A stretch of 12,259 nucleotides of DNA from JBCBKZ01 sp039026975 (lineage in GTDB: Bacteria; Bacteroidota; Bacteroidia; J057). The translations under genes were made by a program, and so were the position numbers. Shown here piece by piece: positions 1 to 8,500 of this stretch (its first letter is position 1; every line of letters starts with the position of its first letter). Location: NCBI GenBank assembly GCA_039026975.1, contig JBCCLI010000183.1:1-12259 (forward strand), read 5' to 3'. The notes below the pieces were generated by a model. It did no database searches. It was not told the DNA's origin and saw nothing but the letters and a program-made list of their open reading frames with translations.

Positions 1-1
1 A

Positions 2-1261
2 GGAGAGGATGAATCCTTTTATTACGCCTTGACAGCTTTACATGTCTTAGAGGTGGGAGAATCACATAAAGTACAGCTCTACCAGGGGGTGAACGAATAT
101 GAGGCTGATATACTTCAGACGGCTCCTTCTCTGGATATCGCATTTTTTAAATTTCCCAAGGAGGCGAAGAGTATATCTGGTTTTTTACTTGGTTCCTGGG
201 ATGAGGTAAAGTTTGGGGATGAGCTGAGGAGTGTGGGACACCCTGCAGGAGAAAAATGGTCTATCAATATTCTTAATAAGCTGATCTCCAAAGAGGTAGA
301 CTTTGATGACAGGAAGTTTTCCATGTCTAACCAGGGTATCATGGGGGGATGCTCCGGAGGACCTGTTTTTAATAATAAAGGGGCATGGATTGGAATAGTA
401 ACAGAGACGGGCGTTGTGGAGGCTAAAGGCGTAAAAAGTGAAGTGCTCATAAAAATGCTTAAGTCGTGGGGAGATAAGGGGAATAAAATTGTCCTTTCCA
501 TAAAGGAGGAAACGAATACTGCCGGAAGACCACAGACATCTCCCTCAGGTAGAGAAAATAGGCCTATTCAAAACGAGTTCATGAGGATGATTCATGTGGA
601 AGGAGGCTCATTCACCATGGGAAGTGTGAATGGTAGGTCAGACCGTGAACCTCCGCATAAAGTGCTGGTATCCTCCTTTAAGATAGGGCAACATGAAATT
701 ACGAACGCCCAATGGAAGCAGGTGATGGGCACTACCCCTCCCAGTAGAAATAGGAGTTGTGCGGAGTGCCCAGTAGAGAATGTAAGCTGGTCATTAGCTC
801 AGCGGTTTATTAACGCCTTAGATGCCATGTATCCCACTCATAATTACCGGCTTCCCACTGAGGCAGAATGGGAGTATGCTGCTAGGGGAGGGCAGAGGGC
901 TGGCCATGAAATCTACCCTGGAACTGGTGCCTACTTAGAACTGGCTTGGCTGAATAAAAATGCTAGCGGGCGCACTCATCAGGTGATGACTAAGCAGCCA
1001 AATGTGTTGCAGCTATATGATATGGCAGGGAATGTAGCGGAATGGTGCTCAGATTATTACGAAGATGAGTTTTACAAGTCAACAGAATCAAGGAGAAACC
1101 CTACAGGACCTACCTCTCCCAGCATGGGAGAAAATACACCTAGAGTAGTAAGAGGGGGTAGCTTCAGAGATGGTGCCGAGGAAGGAAGAGTATTTCATAG
1201 GTCTTCATTTGGCAGTGGAAAATCCTTCACCATAGGCTTCAGGATAGCTAGAGATATATAA
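2..1261 (+). CDS. Trypsin-like serine protease fused to FGE-sulfatase (SUMF1-like) domain, 5'-truncated
   Basis: The frame is open from base 2, so the true start lies outside the window; 419 residues are visible. The first ~160 residues form a trypsin-like (HtrA/Trypsin_2-type) protease. Its catalytic triad is complete: His14 in TALHV, Asp45 in SLDIAFF and Ser118 in GCSGGPVFN. A polar linker (~165-190) leads to an FGE/SUMF1-type domain (~193-419) with the family landmarks CAECPVENVSW, RLPTEAEWEYAARGG, NVAEW, RGGSF and a terminal GFRIARD. The two active-site cysteines of true formylglycine-generating enzymes are absent: the aligned positions after RGGSF are Asp390 and Gly395. The second half is therefore more likely a binding module (C-type-lectin-related fold) than an oxidase. 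Protease-FGE fusions are known among bacterial signalling and conflict proteins; that role is an inference here. Localisation is unknown because the N-terminus is missing. The stop is TAA at 1259-1261, followed by a hairpin. Confidence 0.9.
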   Translation, partial: GEDESFYYALTALHVLEVGESHKVQLYQGVNEYEADILQTAPSLDIAFFKFPKEAKSISGFLLGSWDEVKFGDELRSVGHPAGEKWSINILNKLISKEVDFDDRKFSMSNQGIMGGCSGGPVFNNKGAWIGIVTETGVVEAKGVKSEVLIKMLKSWGDKGNKIVLSIKEETNTAGRPQTSPSGRENRPIQNEFMRMIHVEGGSFTMGSVNGRSDREPPHKVLVSSFKIGQHEITNAQWKQVMGTTPPSRNRSCAECPVENVSWSLAQRFINALDAMYPTHNYRLPTEAEWEYAARGGQRAGHEIYPGTGAYLELAWLNKNASGRTHQVMTKQPNVLQLYDMAGNVAEWCSDYYEDEFYKSTESRRNPTGPTSPSMGENTPRVVRGGSFRDGAEEGRVFHRSSFGSGKSFTIGFRIARDI

Positions 1262-1290
1262 AAGGGGCTACCTGAAAAGATAGCCCCCTT
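1262..1290. terminator. Bidirectional intrinsic terminator between convergent genes
   Basis: GGGGCTA (1264-1270) pairs with TAGCCCC (1281-1287) around a 10-base loop, and flanking AA/TT add pairs across one bulged C. On the minus strand the stem is followed by TTTTATATAT, a good U-tract for the gene ending at 1312. On the plus strand the tail is only CTTAG, so termination of the protease gene here is less certain. The hairpin starts within a few bases of the plus-strand stop codon. Confidence 0.75.
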
Positions 1291-1311
1291 AGTTGATGAA
1301 TGATTGTCTTT

Positions 1312-4300
1312 CTATTCAGGGTTCTTAACAATAAACTTCTTGGCTTTTTCGTCCTTCGTAGATCTCACCTTCACTACATACCATCCTCTTCCCAGGTAAC
1401 CTGAGGGTACTGTAAATACTCTTTCAAATTCCGGAATCGTAATGAAGAATACTCTTCTACCACTATTATCTACTATTTCTATATCTTCAGCATCTCCCAG
1501 CACAGTAATCTGAAGGGATTCTCCTGTAGTTACTGGATTAGGAGCTAGCTGGATTTCGAAGTCTTCTCCTCTACTTAATTGGAGGACATTAGAGAAGAAG
1601 GTATTGCCGTTAAATCCTACGGCTTTTACTCTGTAATAGAGAATGTTGATTTCAGGAATATTAGTCCATGGATCTAGTATAGAGTAGGTAGTATCACCAG
1701 TGCTTGTTCCTACAGGTGATACTGTAGCTAGCTCAAAGGCTTCCAGAAAAGACCTATCCAGGCTTCTCTCTACTACAAAGGAAGCTACTCTCACTTCATT
1801 TCTGGTTCCCCAGTTTACGTTTACCCCATCTGCCGTCTGCAGTAATCCTGCTGAAATAAAGTCTAGAGAAGTAGGTGGAAATACCTGGAAGGTCAGAATA
1901 TCAGTAGTTCCTAACAGGTTATCATCATCAGTCATGACTGCGAATACTGTATAGGTGCCTTCGGCGGCATTCGTCCATTCCGCTTCAAATGGCTCAGTAG
2001 TATCCTCCCCAATCTTCACATTATCAATAAAGAACTCTACTTTAGTTACGGTTCCATCAGGGTCTTCTGCATTTAGCCTGAGGGTATTATCTCCTAAAGT
2101 CAATCCATTTTCAGCTGTAGGATTGGTAAAGGTACCTACTGGCTTAGCCCTTACTACTACTGAGACCGTATCAGAAGTGCCAGACAGATTATCATTATCA
2201 TAGGCAATAGCTATCAGGTCAATATTGCCACCTGGTATATCTAACCAGAAAACGCTGTAAGGGGCCGCAGAATCTGTTCCTATGAAGTTGCCATCATAAT
2301 AGAATTCTACATAGCTAACCGTACCATCATTATCTGAGGCAGTAGCCTCAATGAGCACATCCTCATCCTGGATGAAAATATTTCCGTTCTCGGGATTGGT
2401 GATGACTACGTTAGGTCTATCTCTTACCACTACATTGACAGGAGTGGAAGTAGTATCTAATCCATCATTATCAGTAGCTACTGCCGTAAGGGCAAATGTA
2501 CCAGAAGGTATGTCCATCCAATCTATGGTGAAAGGTGTTAGGGAATCAGTCCCTATAAGCACTTGGTCATAGTAGAAGTCCACGGCAATAATAGTTCCGT
2601 CAGGATCAGCAGCAGCCGTTTCTATGGTAACATTATCTCCCTCTGTCAAATTTTGTCCAGAGGTAGGAGAAATGATGGTTATGACAGGCTTTCCTTTGAT
2701 GCTGATCAAGGCAGTATCCGAAGTAGCACTTAATCCATCACTGTCCTCGGCAATAGCGTATACATTGTAAGAACCAAAGGTAGTACCTGACCATGTGGTG
2801 GTATATGGCGAGATACTATCCACTCCTATTAGGATATTCTCATAGTAAAAGGAAACAGCTACCACGGTTCCATCTGTATCAGTAGCCGTAGCGCTTAAGC
2901 TTACTTCTTCTCCTTCAATAAATGAGTCTCCATCTGATGGCGCGGTAAGGGCCACCGTAGGAGGGGTAAATATGCTAAAATCGATAGTATCAGAAGTGCC
3001 TTCCAGGTCTTCATTATCAGTAGCTACTGCATAAATTTCATAATTACCGGCAGCAGCCTGAGACCAGGTAATGATGTAAGGTGCTGATGTAGCCTCGCCT
3101 ATGTTAACACCATTAGCAAAGAAAGCTACTTTAGCCACTGAACCATCAGGGTCATTGGCAGAAACAGATATGTTCACATCTTCTCCTACTATGATTCCTT
3201 CTCCATCCTGTGGGGCTAGAATGGATACTATGGGAAGTGCTTTTACAGAAAGGGTTACAGGAGCAGAGTTAGTGTCTAATCCGTCATTATCTATGGCCTT
3301 GGCTATTAGCGTTTGACCACCTGCATTAATATCAGTGGTAGTAATGCTGTATGGGGAGGTAGTATCCTCTCCCAGTAGAGTAGATCCCTGGTAGAATTCC
3401 ACCTTGATTATGGTACCGTCCTGGTCTGAGGCAGTAGCTTCTATGGTAAGCGGAGCCCCTTCTGTTACTACCGTCCCATTAGTAGGGCTGGTAATAGAGA
3501 CGGAAGGGCCTATTTGGACAGATATATTGATATCTGCCACACCTTGTAGGCCGTTATTATCCGTGGCTACCGCCCTCAGTTGATAGTCTCCGAAAGGTAC
3601 GTTAGCCCAGCTAAATTCATATGGGGCAGCGGTATCTTCTCCTAATTTATTGGCTCCTTCAAAAAACTCCACTTTGGAGACTGTCCCATCTGTATCTGAG
3701 GCAGTAGCAGTAAGCTGTATGGTACTTCCATCCAGGAAGGCTTCATTATCTACAGGAGAAGTGAAGGCTACGCTAGGCTTAGAACGAATAGTTATGTTAA
3801 CAGCAGTAGAGGTTTCAGTCAGCCCATCATCATCAGTAGCCCTGGCTGTCAAAGCGAATGTACCTGAAGGGGCATTAGCCCAGGTGAAAGAGTATGGGGA
3901 AGTATTATCTGTCCCTAGTAGGGTAGACCCTTGGAAGAAATCTACTTTACTTACAGTCCCATCTGAGTCTGAAGCATCAGCTTCAATCACTATATTATCT
4001 CCCTCATTAAATATATCGCCGTTATCCGGGTCTGTGATACTAACTTCAGGTGCCTGGGGTTCTGCCGTCACACTGATATCTACAAAGTTAGAAACCCCAG
4101 CTAGCCCGCCATTATCTATGGCCTGGGCCGTCACTTTATGATCTCCCACGGGAGGGTTATTCCAGTTTACCTGGTAAGGGGACCCTGTATCTGTACCTAT
4201 GAAGTTGCCGTCATAGTAAAATCTTACCTGGGCAATGCTTCCATCAGAGTCATTAGCACTGGCTTTTAGGGTGATATTATTCCCTACTAAAAAGGTAGAA

Positions 4301-5076
4301 TTATCATCTGGGTCTGTAATAGAGACATTAGGTGCCTCATTTCCTCCAGTACAACTAGACTCATCATTCTGGAGCCTCTCAGAATCAGAATTACTTACCA
4401 CCTTAGAGCCAGATCTCTGATACAGAATAAGTCTGTCAATGGCATGACGGAAAGATCTCTGGGAGAGTTGGAGGGTATAAACACCTGGGTCATCAAATGT
4501 GACAAATAGGTCTAAGGACTCTGCCTCCGAAGAATTAGTTCCAAATGTCCATGCATACTGACCCTGGAATACCTTTACCCAGTTATCTCCTCCAGCTCCT
4601 TCAATAGTAGGGTTTTGGCCGCTTCCTTTAGGATACTTAGGCGTACCATTTACCCCATCAGCGGCATAGACATCATCAGCATCAGGAAATCTCACAAATG
4701 AGTCATTTCTTGAATCACTAGGGGCATTAGGATTCCCAGTGACATCTATTTGAGAACGCATCTTAAACCGGTACGTACCCGGATTATTAATCTCAAATTT
4801 GTACTCAATCACCCCTACTCCAGGGTTGTTGAGGTTGTTAACTGTATTGGTCCAGACAATGTATCCAGTACCTGTATAGTTGCCTATATCAGTTAACTCT
4901 TCCCAAAACCCAGTGAGCGTGGTATTTTCAGCTTCCATAATCAGAAGCCCATTTTTCTCTTCAAAATCTGCGCCTACGGCGCACTGACCAATTGTGTTTT
5001 TTGCAGGATAAGCTAGGAAAGTAAGTAGGAATACTCCAAGAGCAAGGTTTGAAGTTGAGGTAAATAATTTTTTCAC
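1312..5076 (-). CDS. T9SS-exported multi-Ig-repeat surface protein with CBM-like domain (paralogue copy A)
   Basis: This 1254-residue protein is probably a cell-surface or secreted glycan-binding adhesin; it has no recognisable catalytic domain. Order of parts: signal peptide (1-~30, KKLF then a hydrophobic stretch, predicted cut before QC); a CBM6/35-like beta-sandwich (~38-220, with MEAEN near its start and IDRLILY at its end); nine ~91-residue Ig-like repeats (~248-1068, Big_7-like, each with DxDG[TS][IV]); an FN3-like module (~1069-1170, with VNWGTRNEV, VVERS and YYRVKAVG); and a type A T9SS sorting domain (~1171-1254, from LAPNPV to KKFIVKNPE). The GTG start at 5076-5074 is chosen because the neighbouring paralogue begins at the same GTG within an identical 29-base stretch. 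A TTG further upstream at 5103 would add nine residues that have no counterpart in the paralogue. There is no Shine-Dalgarno sequence, as is usual in this phylum. Only two cysteines are present (32 and 242), flanking the CBM-like domain. Confidence 0.93.
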   Translation of the reverse strand: MKKLFTSTSNLALGVFLLTFLAYPAKNTIGQCAVGADFEEKNGLLIMEAENTTLTGFWEELTDIGNYTGTGYIVWTNTVNNLNNPGVGVIEYKFEINNPGTYRFKMRSQIDVTGNPNAPSDSRNDSFVRFPDADDVYAADGVNGTPKYPKGSGQNPTIEGAGGDNWVKVFQGQYAWTFGTNSSEAESLDLFVTFDDPGVYTLQLSQRSFRHAIDRLILYQRSGSKVVSNSDSERLQNDESSCTGGNEAPNVSITDPDDNSTFLVGNNITLKASANDSDGSIAQVRFYYDGNFIGTDTGSPYQVNWNNPPVGDHKVTAQAIDNGGLAGVSNFVDISVTAEPQAPEVSITDPDNGDIFNEGDNIVIEADASDSDGTVSKVDFFQGSTLLGTDNTSPYSFTWANAPSGTFALTARATDDDGLTETSTAVNITIRSKPSVAFTSPVDNEAFLDGSTIQLTATASDTDGTVSKVEFFEGANKLGEDTAAPYEFSWANVPFGDYQLRAVATDNNGLQGVADINISVQIGPSVSITSPTNGTVVTEGAPLTIEATASDQDGTIIKVEFYQGSTLLGEDTTSPYSITTTDINAGGQTLIAKAIDNDGLDTNSAPVTLSVKALPIVSILAPQDGEGIIVGEDVNISVSANDPDGSVAKVAFFANGVNIGEATSAPYIITWSQAAAGNYEIYAVATDNEDLEGTSDTIDFSIFTPPTVALTAPSDGDSFIEGEEVSLSATATDTDGTVVAVSFYYENILIGVDSISPYTTTWSGTTFGSYNVYAIAEDSDGLSATSDTALISIKGKPVITIISPTSGQNLTEGDNVTIETAAADPDGTIIAVDFYYDQVLIGTDSLTPFTIDWMDIPSGTFALTAVATDNDGLDTTSTPVNVVVRDRPNVVITNPENGNIFIQDEDVLIEATASDNDGTVSYVEFYYDGNFIGTDSAAPYSVFWLDIPGGNIDLIAIAYDNDNLSGTSDTVSVVVRAKPVGTFTNPTAENGLTLGDNTLRLNAEDPDGTVTKVEFFIDNVKIGEDTTEPFEAEWTNAAEGTYTVFAVMTDDDNLLGTTDILTFQVFPPTSLDFISAGLLQTADGVNVNWGTRNEVRVASFVVERSLDRSFLEAFELATVSPVGTSTGDTTYSILDPWTNIPEINILYYRVKAVGFNGNTFFSNVLQLSRGEDFEIQLAPNPVTTGESLQITVLGDAEDIEIVDNSGRRVFFITIPEFERVFTVPSGYLGRGWYVVKVRSTKDEKAKKFIVKNPE
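1873..4335 (-). repeat. Nine tandem Ig-like (Big_7-type) coding repeats, copy A
   Basis: Nine consecutive units of about 91 residues (~273 bp) encode a repeating pattern: a start like V-x-I-T-x-P-x-x-G, then DxDG[TS][IV], V-x-F[FY], G-x-D, P[YF], W, and finally A-x-D-x-x-x-L. All nine carry DxDG followed by Ser/Thr and Val/Ile. Unit 4 lacks the usual Trp and has ITTTDINAGG instead; unit 9 has an ENGLTLGDN variant. The same deviations occur at the same units in the neighbouring paralogue. Adjacent units have diverged: units 2 and 3 are about 43% identical by hand count. This is an old protein-level array, not a recent DNA satellite. Its likely role is a stalk that spaces the N-terminal domain from the cell surface. 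Confidence 0.9.
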
Positions 5077-5087
5077 AGAAATTATTT
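5062..5087 (-). promoter_or_regulatory. A/T-only inverted repeat with the GTG start codon in its loop
   Basis: AAATAATTT (5062-5070) and AAATTATTT (5079-5087) are perfect 9-base inverted arms. The 8-base loop between them contains the GTG start codon of copy A. The same arrangement lies at 9303-9328 in copy B, with one mismatch in the arms. All pairs are A-U, so the structure would be weak. One arm is also codons of the signal peptide, so it may have no regulatory role. Confidence 0.3.
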
Positions 5088-5153
5088 TAAACCCGAATTG
5101 CAATCGTAAAAAGAAATTAGTGGCGACACGTGGCTACATTACCTGAACCAAAG

Positions 5154-5240
5154 GTGCTAAAAACTTACATCCCCATCAGCGTTATGAAGCTGAACCGCAA
5201 AATCTTAGGGATAAATTGGTGATATGTGAAGTAGTTCGAA
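5154..5240 (-). promoter_or_regulatory. Conserved upstream block of copy A (candidate promoter or 5'-leader element)
   Basis: This block aligns without gaps to 9393-9479 upstream of copy B. By hand about 57 of 87 positions match, concentrated in four patches at identical spacing. Read on the minus strand, the patches are TCGAACTAC, CAATTTAT, AGATTTTGCGGTTCAGC and ATGTAAGTTTTTAGCAC. The segment between the last two patches is unrelated (about 4 of 18 match), so the patches appear constrained. TAAGTTTT in the last patch is one base from the Bacteroidota -7 consensus TAnnTTTG, but I see no well-placed -33 TTG. The block ends about 78 bases before the GTG start. Confidence 0.5.
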
Positions 5241-5493
5241 CAAATCATATTTTGATTTTTATAACATTTGGTCTACAAAACCTATCGTTTACCCAAAGTT
5301 TTATCATAAAAAGTAGGGAATAGAAGATAGGGGCAAAGAGGATGAGGGAATCACTATGGGGAGAGGCTGTCTGAAAGGCATAGATTGCTAAGGATGAGCT
5401 TGTATTCCTAAGAGGGTAAGGTATCTATAGAGACACCAGGAGACAGAATAGCCGGGGAACTTACAGCATGGGATAGCTTTTCTCCATCAAACA
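5241..5493. other. Intergenic stretch with no recognised gene
   Basis: This lies between the conserved upstream block of copy A and the terminator of copy B. I see no convincing coding frame, RNA gene or insertion-sequence end. A short imperfect palindrome around 5420-5437 (GGTaTCT, then AGAcACC) is too weak to call. Confidence 0.5.
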
Positions 5494-5521
5494 GAAAAGG
5501 CTGCCTCCAAAAGAGACAGCC
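5494..5521 (-). terminator. Intrinsic terminator of copy B
   Basis: On the minus strand GGCTGTCT (5521-5514) pairs with AGGCAGCC (5506-5499), with one mismatch and a 7-base loop. TTTTCTGTTT follows from 5498 downwards. It starts about 25 bases after the TAG stop at 5547-5549. It separates copy B from copy A, so the two paralogues are probably not co-transcribed. Confidence 0.8.
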
Positions 5522-5546
5522 CCCGCTTATATGTATATTTTCTTGC

Positions 5547-8500
5547 CTATTGGGGATTAATCACTATGAATTTCTTCACTTTCTCCGTTTCTGAAGATCT
5601 TACTCTTACCGCAAACCATCCCCTGCCGAGGAAAGAAGTGGGGTAAGTGAATACTCTCTCAAACTCAGGTACAGTAGTGGAGAATATCTTGCGACCATTG
5701 CTGTCAATGATGTCTATAAAATCTGCATCTCCTAGTATGGTAACGCGGAAGTTATCTCCTGTAACTACAGGATTAGGCCCTATTTGAATGTCAAAGTCTG
5801 CCCCTCTTTGTAGAAGGAGAATATCTGAGAAGAAGGTATTGCCATTGAATCCTAATGCGGTCACCCGGTAGTATAGTTTTTCTGCATTTGGCATATTAGT
5901 CCATGGATCTAATAGGGAGTAGGCCGTAAGCTCATTTTCTGATCCTACAGGTGGAAGGGTACCTATGGAGGTAGGCTCCAAAAAGGACCTATCTAAACTT
6001 CTTTCTACTATAAAACTCGCTATCCTTACCTCATTCTGCGTTTCCCAATTAATGTTTGCACCCTCAGCAGACTGAGTGAGATTGGCAGAAAAGAAAGTAA
6101 TAGCTGAAGGAGGAAATACTTCGAAATTGAAGGCCTCAGTAGTTGTAGTCAAGCCTTCATTATCTGTTATAATAGCGTACACCTCATAAGTTCCCAGTGC
6201 TGCCCCCGGCCAGTCTATTTCAAATGGGTCTGCAGTAACTTCCCCTAACTTAACACCATCCAAAAAGAACTCCACTTTCTCAATGGTACCATCAGGGTCT
6301 TGGGCGTCTACCTTCAGTATATTATCCCCGAGGGTAAGACCATTTTCCAGGGTAGGATTTATGAAGGATCCTTTAGGTTTAGACTTAATGATAATCTGCG
6401 TAGTGTCTGAAACACCCGCCAAGCTATCATTATCATAGGCTACAGCCACCAGGTCTATAGTACCTCCCGGTACATCCATCCAAAATATACTGTAGGGTGC
6501 TGTAGAATCCGTGCCTATAAAAGTGCTACCATAGTAAAACTCTACCCAGCTCACTGTACCATCACTATCAGAGGCTGAAGCTTCTATTTGCACATCTTCA
6601 TTTTCTATAAAGGTGTTACCAGTACCAGGATTAGTGATGGTAACATTAGGTCTGTCTCTCACAGTAACTGTGATAGGTGTAGATATTCTCTGCAGATTAT
6701 CATTATCTGTAGCTATAGCAGTCAGTACCACGACTCCAGAAGGAATGTCCAGCCAATCTATAGTAAAAGGTGCTACGGAATCAGTTCCTAATGGGGCACC
6801 GTTGAAAAAGAAGTCTACTCTGCTTACCTCCCCATCAAGGTCAGCTGTGGCCGTCTCTATGAGAATATCATCTCCTTCCGTTAATAGCTGTCCATCTGAG
6901 GGAGAAGTGAGTAGAATGGTAGGCAGGCCTTTAACGATGATGGTAGCTGTATCAGAAGTGGTGCTTAAGTTATCGCTGTCAGTAGCGATGGCATATACTT
7001 CTAACTCTCCTATCCCCAGGTCAGTATTAATCCATCCTATTTCATAAGGTGCTATGCTGTCCACCCCTACGAGGGTATTCTCCACATAGAAAGAAACAGC
7101 AGCAATGGTTCCGTCTGTATCAGCGGCAGATGCATTCATGTTGATTACCAGCCCTTCTACAAAAATAGCACTGTCAGTAGGAGCGGTAAGTAATATAGTA
7201 GGAGGGGTAAAAACACTAAAATCTACACTATCAGAGGTCCCTTGAAGGTCTTCATTATCAGTAGCGATCGCGTAAATCTTATAGTCTCCCTCTACTGGTT
7301 GAGACCAGGTAATAGTGTAAGGTGCGGCTGCGACCTCTCCTATTTTTACTGCATCTGCGTAAAATTCTACTTTGGTAACGGTTCCATCTGGGTCGTTTGC
7401 TGTAGCGCTGATGTTAATGTCATTTCCCACAATGATGTTATCTCCGCTTGCAGGAGCTGTAATGGTTACCACAGGAAGTGCCTTTACGGAAATAGCTACA
7501 GGAGCAGAATTAGCTGTCAATCCATCATCATCAGTGGCTATAGCTGTTAAGGTTTGCCCACCTGCGTTAATGTCTGTGGTAGTGATGCTAAATGGAGCAG
7601 TGGTAGCCTCTCCCAGCAGGCTAGACCCCTGGTAGAATTCCACCTTGCTGATAGTTCCATCCTGGTCATCGGTTGCTACTTCTATGGTAAGGGGCGCTCC
7701 TTCAATGACTACTTCCCCATTAGTTGGCGAGGTAATGCTAATTGTAGGCCCTATTTGCACCTCAATATCGATCTCAGCTACGCCTTGTAGGCCATTGTTA
7801 TCAGTGGCTACTGCTCGTAGCTCATAGTCGCCAAAAGGGACATTTGTCCAGCTAAACTCATAAGGAGTGGCTGTGTCTTCTCCTAATTTAGTGTTGCCTT
7901 CAAAGAATTCTACCTTACTCACAGTTCCATCCACGTCAGCAGCGGTAGCTACAAGCTGAATAGTACCTCCATCCATAAAGGTTTCTCCATCAGCGGGGGA
8001 AGTAAAGCTTATACTAGGCTTAGCTCTGACAGATATATTCACGGTGGATGACGTTTCTGTCAGGCCATCATCATCTGTAGCCTTGGCAGTCAGGGCATAA
8101 GTACCTGCTGGGGCATCCTCCCAGGTAAATTGGTAAGGGGAGCCAGTATCCTCTCCCAACTTAGTAGATCCTTGGAAGAACTCTACCTTAGTTACATTTC
8201 CGTCAGAGTCAGAGGCATTAGCTTTTAACACTATATCTTGGCCTTCATTGAAAATATCATTGTTGTCAGGGTCAGTAAGACTGACCTCTGGTTCCTGCGG
8301 TTCTGCCGTGATGGTGACTTCTATTTCGTTAGATACACCACTAAAGCCGCCATTATCTATTGCTTGTGCAGTTAGCTTGTATTCTCCTACGGCTGGTTTA
8401 TTCCAGGTTACCTGATAAGGGGAGCCAGTATCTTCTCCAATAAGGTTACCGTTAGCAAAAAATCTCACCTTAGAGATACTTCCATCAGAATCACTTGCAC

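Noticed and set aside
29..31. TTG at 29 as the start of the protease-FGE gene
   Set aside because: It lies just before the catalytic-His motif TALHV, inside the protease fold, and the frame is open to the window edge.
115..501. Minus-strand open frame of 128 codons
   Set aside because: It is antisense to the protease domain, whose triad motifs are clearly conserved in the plus strand.
1124..1261. The FGE C-terminus as the variable region of a diversity-generating retroelement
   Set aside because: FGE/C-type-lectin C-termini are common targets of these elements. Here the terminal codons lack the Asn/AAY-rich pattern of a variable region, and no template repeat or reverse transcriptase lies downstream. 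A terminator and an unrelated convergent gene follow instead.
1700..4420. Several open plus-strand frames opposite copy A, and similar ones opposite copy B (6588-7827 and 8808-9091)
   Set aside because: They lie antisense to well-supported repeat genes, recur with the repeat period, are rich in Ser/Thr/Val/Pro as expected from the complementary strand of the repeats, and show no domain of their own.
4972..5076. Lipoprotein signal in copies A and B, because a Cys follows the signal peptide
   Set aside because: The residue before Cys is Gln (IGQC and FGQC), which does not fit a lipobox. Cleavage by signal peptidase I before Gln, together with a C-terminal T9SS signal, fits better.
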